Shown in pieces: positions 29,413 through 33,425 of a stretch of DNA of 33,425 nucleotides. How positions within the stretch are numbered: position 1 is the stretch's first letter; each line of letters begins with the position of its first letter. Source of the DNA: Candidatus Dojkabacteria bacterium. Its GTDB lineage: Bacteria; Patescibacteriota; Dojkabacteria; JAHIVN01. Both the position numbers and the translations under genes were made by a program. The notes beneath the pieces are model-generated. The model was not told the origin of the DNA and did no database searches. It saw nothing but the letters and a program-made list of their open reading frames with translations. The stretch is taken from the NCBI GenBank assembly GCA_016932045.1, contig JAFGDO010000014.1, positions 1 to 33,425 of the forward strand, written 5' to 3'.

Positions 29413-31389
29413 TTAGTCGCAACAAGGATAATAATAGTAGTGCGAACTATAATAAGTTCCAAGAACCCTTTCTGTTACTTCCTGTGACTTCTTAGGATTT
29501 AATGAGTCAATGACCCACATTTTCTTTTCACTGTTAAAAAACACAAGATTCCCGGCTCCAAAGAAGTAATCGTCTACATTTCCGTCTCTTGTCACTTGTG
29601 ACTCATTACTGCCGGAAACTTCAATCATATATACATCAGATTTTGCATCTCTATTTGATATAAAGCTTACAAAATCACTATTTGGTGTAAATCGAGCCTG
29701 TAATTCATCAGTTGAGGTATCCGTAATTCTTACCTTCTTGTTATCAAAAACTCCCACGACCCATAAATCCCATTTATTTGAAGCTGCATCATACATCCTT
29801 ACCAACACCCTTTGCCTGTCATTTGAGATATCCATCACATAAGCATAACTTCCATCTTGAGCTTCAAGTATCATTCTTCGCTCAACACTAGCCGGATTTA
29901 GATAGTACACACCGTTTCTATTCCCGGGATCTTCACTGCCGTTCAAGCTATATACAATGAAGTCACCATTATTTGCAACCAAATCGGAGCCGATATATCC
30001 ATCCGAAAGCTCTAAAACATTTTTCATATCAGTACCATCCAAATTTCCAAAGTACATCGTCAGTTTGTATGGTTCCGGATGATAGGTATAGATTACAAAC
30101 ACGCGCTTCTTTGATACAAAGTCGTAGGAACCTATACTGCCTCCAAAGTCTTCATAATTCGTCTTTGAAATCTTTGTAAGAGGCCCCCCCTCAGAACTAA
30201 CAGAATAAGCAAGAGCCATAACATATCCATAAGCATTCTTCAACTGATCTCTTGTTGAAAGGAAGTAAACAGTCCTGCCGTCATTTGAAAGATAGGGAGA
30301 ATAATTATCGCCTTTATTATCTGAAAGCATTTTCTCTCCTGATCCATCGTAATTAGATATATATACATTTTGATTACCCACTCTGTTTGATACATAAACA
30401 ACTCGACCGCTTCTCACGAGTTCAATGTCAATAGGTTCATTTAATCCCTGAACTAAATCATACTCTGACTGCTTTGTGATATACCCCTCATAAAAAAAAT
30501 CCAAAGTTATCTTCTCCTGAATTGCTAAATCTTTAAGTGTAAAGAAACCATCTTCATTTACGGTCTCAGTTTTCTCTCCGACAACAACACTTGTTCCTGG
30601 TAGAATTCCCAGAGTTGTCCAATCAACCACTTTTGCAGTCAAGTCAGCAGCCGGAGTCAGCTCTATCTCACCAAGATTATTAACTCCTTCATTAATTTCA
30701 ATTTCTAGTAGTTCATCTTTAAAATCAACTGATTCCAGTCGCAATTCATAATCCCCAATAGGAGCAGCTAGTACCTCAAACATACCGTCAGGCTTCACAT
30801 CTAATTCTTCACTATCTAAATAGAAGCTTACTTGTGAAAAGTCATAAGCTTCTTCATTCTTATACATTAATTTTCCTAAAACATCTCCAAATCCAGCAGG
30901 TTCAAGGGTAAAGTTTCTTTCAATACGACCTCTTTTCAGACCTACTTCTTGTCTCAATTCTTTGTAATTTTCTGCATTAATATTTACTACTGATTCTCCG
31001 TACCTCAAATTTCCTAAGACGTATGAACCATTAACAGCTGTGTTTGTACACTTGTCATTTATACAAACACTAGCACCTTCGATAGCTTCATCGTCCTGAT
31101 TATATATGTAACCCGCAATAGACGAAGGAAATAAATAAGTATCTAGCTTGAAGATAAAAACAAAGACGATAAGCATTAGAATTGCACCAAAAGTAACTCC
31201 TGAAACGAAAAAAATTTTCTGTTTCTTATTTAATTTGGTAAACCAGTCTTTTAACTTTTGGAATATATTCATCTTTTTATCCTTCCCGCTTTGCACCTCC
31301 TGCTTTTCTTCCTCAGAAAGTTCTTCTATCTTAAATGGATCTTCTTCTAAAGTTTCATTTTTCTGTAAACTCTTTTTTAATTCATCCAT
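29413..31389 (-). CDS. Membrane-anchored protein with carboxypeptidase-regulatory-like repeats and TolB-like propeller
   Basis: The 658-residue protein begins with an acidic cytoplasmic tail (1-40) and a basic juxtamembrane segment, then one membrane helix (about 58-80). Two or three Ig-like carboxypeptidase-regulatory domains follow (SIAGYIYNQDDEAIEGASV, then GNLRYGESVVNINAENY and related units). From about residue 335 a TolB/WD40-like beta-propeller follows, with blades such as VVYVSNRVGNQNVYISNYDG, YSPYLSNDGRTVYFLSTRD and FTPNSDFVSFISNRDAKSDV. Such propellers bind proteins or sugars outside the cell. It resembles PEGA/TolB-type anchored propellers of monoderm bacteria. It is not near a Tol system. 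The substrate is unknown. Confidence 0.8.
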   Translation of the reverse strand: MDELKKSLQKNETLEEDPFKIEELSEEEKQEVQSGKDKKMNIFQKLKDWFTKLNKKQKIFFVSGVTFGAILMLIVFVFIFKLDTYLFPSSIAGYIYNQDDEAIEGASVCINDKCTNTAVNGSYVLGNLRYGESVVNINAENYKELRQEVGLKRGRIERNFTLEPAGFGDVLGKLMYKNEEAYDFSQVSFYLDSEELDVKPDGMFEVLAAPIGDYELRLESVDFKDELLEIEINEGVNNLGEIELTPAADLTAKVVDWTTLGILPGTSVVVGEKTETVNEDGFFTLKDLAIQEKITLDFFYEGYITKQSEYDLVQGLNEPIDIELVRSGRVVYVSNRVGNQNVYISNYDGSGEKMLSDNKGDNYSPYLSNDGRTVYFLSTRDQLKNAYGYVMALAYSVSSEGGPLTKISKTNYEDFGGSIGSYDFVSKKRVFVIYTYHPEPYKLTMYFGNLDGTDMKNVLELSDGYIGSDLVANNGDFIVYSLNGSEDPGNRNGVYYLNPASVERRMILEAQDGSYAYVMDISNDRQRVLVRMYDAASNKWDLWVVGVFDNKKVRITDTSTDELQARFTPNSDFVSFISNRDAKSDVYMIEVSGSNESQVTRDGNVDDYFFGAGNLVFFNSEKKMWVIDSLNPKKSQEVTERVLGTYYSSHYYYYPCCD

Positions 31390-31653
31390 TATTATAAAAA
31401 ATAAATTTATATATTGCTTGATGTTGCAATGTAAGTAAATACTAATATCAGTATAAAGTTAAATATATACTTTTACAATACTTTTAATAGTAACGTAATT
31501 TCCTAATACCTGTAACAAATTGTAATACTTCAAAGTGGTAAGGTAACTGATCAAAACGACCGAGAAAATCGAGATCACAAAATGATAAAGTTGAATATAT
31601 ATTCCTTTCAATCTAAATATGTTGTAATATATCTTAAGAATTAACATTCAAAA
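31390..31653. other. AT-rich divergent intergenic region
   Basis: This 264-nt region separates the TolB-like protein and the prepilin genes, which are divergent. It contains several TA-rich stretches that could be promoters, but none with a clear -35/-10 pair. No RNA gene or hairpin of note is visible. Confidence 0.4.
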
Positions 31654-32157
31654 ATGACTCATAAACTGCCTGTAAAACAATTTGAAGGATTCACTTTAGT
31701 TGAGATAGTAATTGTTGTAGCTATAATAGGCATCATTGCTGCTGTAACGGTTGTAGCATTAAAACCACAGGAACTTTTCGCAAACGGAAGGAATGCAAGA
31801 AGAATTACCGACATTGCAGCATTAAACACTGCAATGGGGCAATGGCTTGCACGAGAAGGTTTACAAATGACGGATCCTTACAGCACTTTGGGTCTGACTG
31901 CTCCAGGAGTATCTGCTTTAACCCCTGGAGACGGAAGCATTACAGGTGAAGGGGTGAATGCCTCAGCAGTTACACAACTGACATCAGCAGGTTATATGCA
32001 AAGTATTCCCCTAGATCCAAACGGCGTACAGTACCGTATAGGAGTAGACAATGTTGCTACACCGGCATATGTACTTATTTGCACCGATCAGGTAGAAAAC
32101 ACATCCTCATATCCGGAAGGTCAATATCCGAATGGGATGTTTTGTCAGAGTAATTAG
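31654..32157 (+). CDS. Type IV prepilin-like protein
   Basis: This 167-residue protein has a class III signal. The basic N-terminus is followed by EGFTLVEIVIVVAIIGIIAAV, with the expected cleavage after Gly12 and Glu5 of the mature protein (Glu17). The hydrophobic helix is followed by a short globular domain beginning RRITDIAALNTAMGQW, which is typical of type IV pilins and pseudopilins. Two Cys near the C-terminus (ICTD and MFCQSN) may form a disulfide. No assembly ATPase or prepilin peptidase is in this window. In Patescibacteria pilins serve attachment and DNA uptake (family knowledge; role here inferred). Confidence 0.9.
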   Translation: MTHKLPVKQFEGFTLVEIVIVVAIIGIIAAVTVVALKPQELFANGRNARRITDIAALNTAMGQWLAREGLQMTDPYSTLGLTAPGVSALTPGDGSITGEGVNASAVTQLTSAGYMQSIPLDPNGVQYRIGVDNVATPAYVLICTDQVENTSSYPEGQYPNGMFCQSN

Positions 32158-32235
32158 TTTTACAAAGTGAGACTAGCACTTCGTTTAGTAACGACTTCTC
32201 ATCTAACTTTACCTGGAAACAAAGCCCTCAATAAA

Positions 32236-32997
32236 TTACACAGGTCTGAGAGTACCTCCGAATACTTGCCAAGCAAGTGCAGATTTTGCCAGCAAACTAA
32301 GAAGAATATACACTCTCTCACCCCAGAGATAATCTTTCCATTTACCAAACTTTTTATATTGAAGAAACATATTAACCGCAAAAGTATTGAAGAATAGAAA
32401 GATTGAAAAGAATATCCAGTAAACAAAATCCGGTGGTTTTGCTTCTCCCTCACCCGAACCAAAAAGATACAAGGCAATTACAACCCAGGGGATAGCACCT
32501 GCAAAACAACCGTAAATAAACGAAGTCCAGTTTGTCATTTTGGTCGACTGATTATGAAGCTCCATAACTAACCCAAAAAAGATCATACAGGCATTGATGC
32601 TAAACATAAGAATTAAACTCCCGATATCATATACACCTACCAGCATAGCAATTAGTACAATCATAAGTGATGCACTCAGAGAATATTCATACCATCTTGC
32701 ATAGTTTATTCCTCTCTTTAAATTCTTCACATACCATTCATATACTAAAGGAAGTGTTAAAGTGAAATGGGAAACAGCAGATAAAACAAGAAACAACGAT
32801 AATAAAGGAGCAACCCTTATATTGAGAATTGTTTCCCTTTCCGGTTGAAGTATCATTACATCGCTACTAAACTTTAAAAAGTTTGTATCAAGCGGTAAGG
32901 TAAAATCATTGCTAACAAGAAGCATCACAATAGCTTGCACGAGATGAAACACCCCCATTACTAGATTGAAAATTCTCAAGTTTCTATATTTGTCCAT
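32236..32997 (-). CDS. Heliorhodopsin (retinal-binding photoreceptor)
   Basis: The 253-residue protein has seven hydrophobic helices and matches the heliorhodopsin family at diagnostic positions. These are His18 in GVFHLVQA, His77 in LSAVSHF, the counterion region RWYEYSLSASLMIVLIA with Glu104, DIGSL, NACMIFFGLVMELHN, and the helix-7 motif LLSLLAKSALAWQVFGGTL with Lys238 as the retinal-binding lysine. Heliorhodopsins have an inverted topology compared with type-1 rhodopsins, long photocycles, and mostly sensory or unclear functions; they occur in monoderm organisms. It lies 4 nt downstream of a DUF2177 gene on the same strand, suggesting co-transcription. No retinal-synthesis gene is in the window, so retinal may come from the host or environment. 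Confidence 0.95.
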   Translation of the reverse strand: MDKYRNLRIFNLVMGVFHLVQAIVMLLVSNDFTLPLDTNFLKFSSDVMILQPERETILNIRVAPLLSLFLVLSAVSHFTLTLPLVYEWYVKNLKRGINYARWYEYSLSASLMIVLIAMLVGVYDIGSLILMFSINACMIFFGLVMELHNQSTKMTNWTSFIYGCFAGAIPWVVIALYLFGSGEGEAKPPDFVYWIFFSIFLFFNTFAVNMFLQYKKFGKWKDYLWGERVYILLSLLAKSALAWQVFGGTLRPV

Positions 32998-33001
32998 AAA
33001 T

Positions 33002-33412
33002 TTAAATTTTTAATAATTTAGCAATAAAATAACTAAGACAAGTTACAGTTCCGCTTAAGATCATTCCCCAAAGTACATCAAGCACAACGACTTCTATAGG
33101 CCAATCCTTTAGAGTTGCTAAGTTAGTCAAGTCATAAGTCATATAAGTAAAGAATCCAAATAAAACTCCAAATAAAATCGCTATAGATAAAGAATTCTTT
33201 TCAATTGCAGGTTGTACCGCAAAAATCAAAATCCCAAGTACATAGAAAATATATAAGAATAACACAGCTAACCAATTAATTCTTGCTTGAAGAAAGTCAC
33301 TTAGGTGTTTTGCATAAAAGCCCTTTGAAATAATTCCAAGCCAAACAAGATCAATAGAAATATGTATAGCTAATGTTGAAAGATATAAAAGAAAATACCG
33401 AAGATATTTCAT
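33002..33412 (-). CDS. DUF2177 family membrane protein
   Basis: The 136-residue protein has four predicted membrane helices and the DUF2177 motifs ISIDLVWLGIISKGFYAKHL, FAVQPAIEK, LFGFFTYMTYDLTNLATLKDWP, and VLDVLWGM. The family's function is not known to me. The stop codon lies 4 nt before the heliorhodopsin start, so the two are probably one transcript. A membrane partner, accessory subunit, or chromophore-related role is possible but unproven. Its start codon lies 13 nt from the right edge of the window, so upstream regulation is not visible. Confidence 0.88.
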   Translation of the reverse strand: MKYLRYFLLYLSTLAIHISIDLVWLGIISKGFYAKHLSDFLQARINWLAVLFLYIFYVLGILIFAVQPAIEKNSLSIAILFGVLFGFFTYMTYDLTNLATLKDWPIEVVVLDVLWGMILSGTVTCLSYFIAKLLKI

Positions 33413-33425
33413 AGTACTTCATAAA

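Noticed and set aside
29413-31389. A Tol-Pal system component (TolB)
   Set aside because: The propeller is fused to a membrane anchor and regulatory-like domains, and no other Tol genes or outer-membrane features are present.

Overview
The window looks like a chromosomal segment of an AT-rich, Gram-positive-type (monoderm-like) bacterium, most probably a member of the Candidate Phyla Radiation (Patescibacteria). The evidence is the combination of genes: a MurT/GatD pair, FtsW, MurG, a sortase, single-anchor surface proteins, a prepilin, a heliorhodopsin, tRNA genes without encoded CCA, very few Shine-Dalgarno sequences, and many proteins of unknown family. A Dojkabacteria- or Microgenomates-like origin is plausible, but I cannot place it from this window alone. 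TAA, TAG and TGA all act as stops, so the genetic code looks standard.

Layout. 1-2250: a cysteine-rich surface protein running off the left edge (absent from the ORF track), a divergent sortase, and a 23S-IVS-type four-helix protein. 2390-13325: a long minus-strand run with uvrB, an orphan gene, tgt, rsmA, gatD, murT and dnaE. 13570-16701: a membrane-anchored lysozyme-like protein and a divergent beta-propeller lipoprotein. 16762-22738: a tandem YGGT-like membrane protein, murG, an ABC exporter pair (MacB/LolD type) and ftsW. 22827-26314: a 739-residue orphan, a small membrane protein, a CxxC redox-domain protein and an FKBP. 26428-27477: tRNA-Gly with a partial 5' duplicate enclosing a frameshifted GIY-YIG gene, then a GNAT gene and tRNA-Val. 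27622-29327: two ABC-2 permeases without an ATPase. 29413-33412: an anchored TolB-like propeller protein, a prepilin, and a two-gene operon of DUF2177 plus heliorhodopsin.

How the genes work together. MurG, MurT/GatD, FtsW, the lysozyme-like protein and sortase all serve peptidoglycan assembly, lipid II amidation, remodelling and surface-protein attachment. UvrB, DnaE, RsmA, Tgt and the tRNAs are housekeeping. DUF2177 and heliorhodopsin form a probable membrane photosensory unit.

The less expected signals are in noncoding DNA. (1) Intergenic arrays of a degenerate octamer (roughly CTANNNAG), and one heptamer array (ATTGAAG to ATTGTTA), sit at gene ends and sometimes supply the stop codon or the last residues. 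(2) A 20-bp palindromic insertion of constant length occurs at three sites; one of these has an empty site in the paralogous tRNA-Gly copy about 270 bp away. (3) The tRNA-Gly 5' half is duplicated around the GIY-YIG gene. (4) TATAAT boxes repeatedly lie only 6-10 nt from start codons, suggesting leaderless mRNAs.
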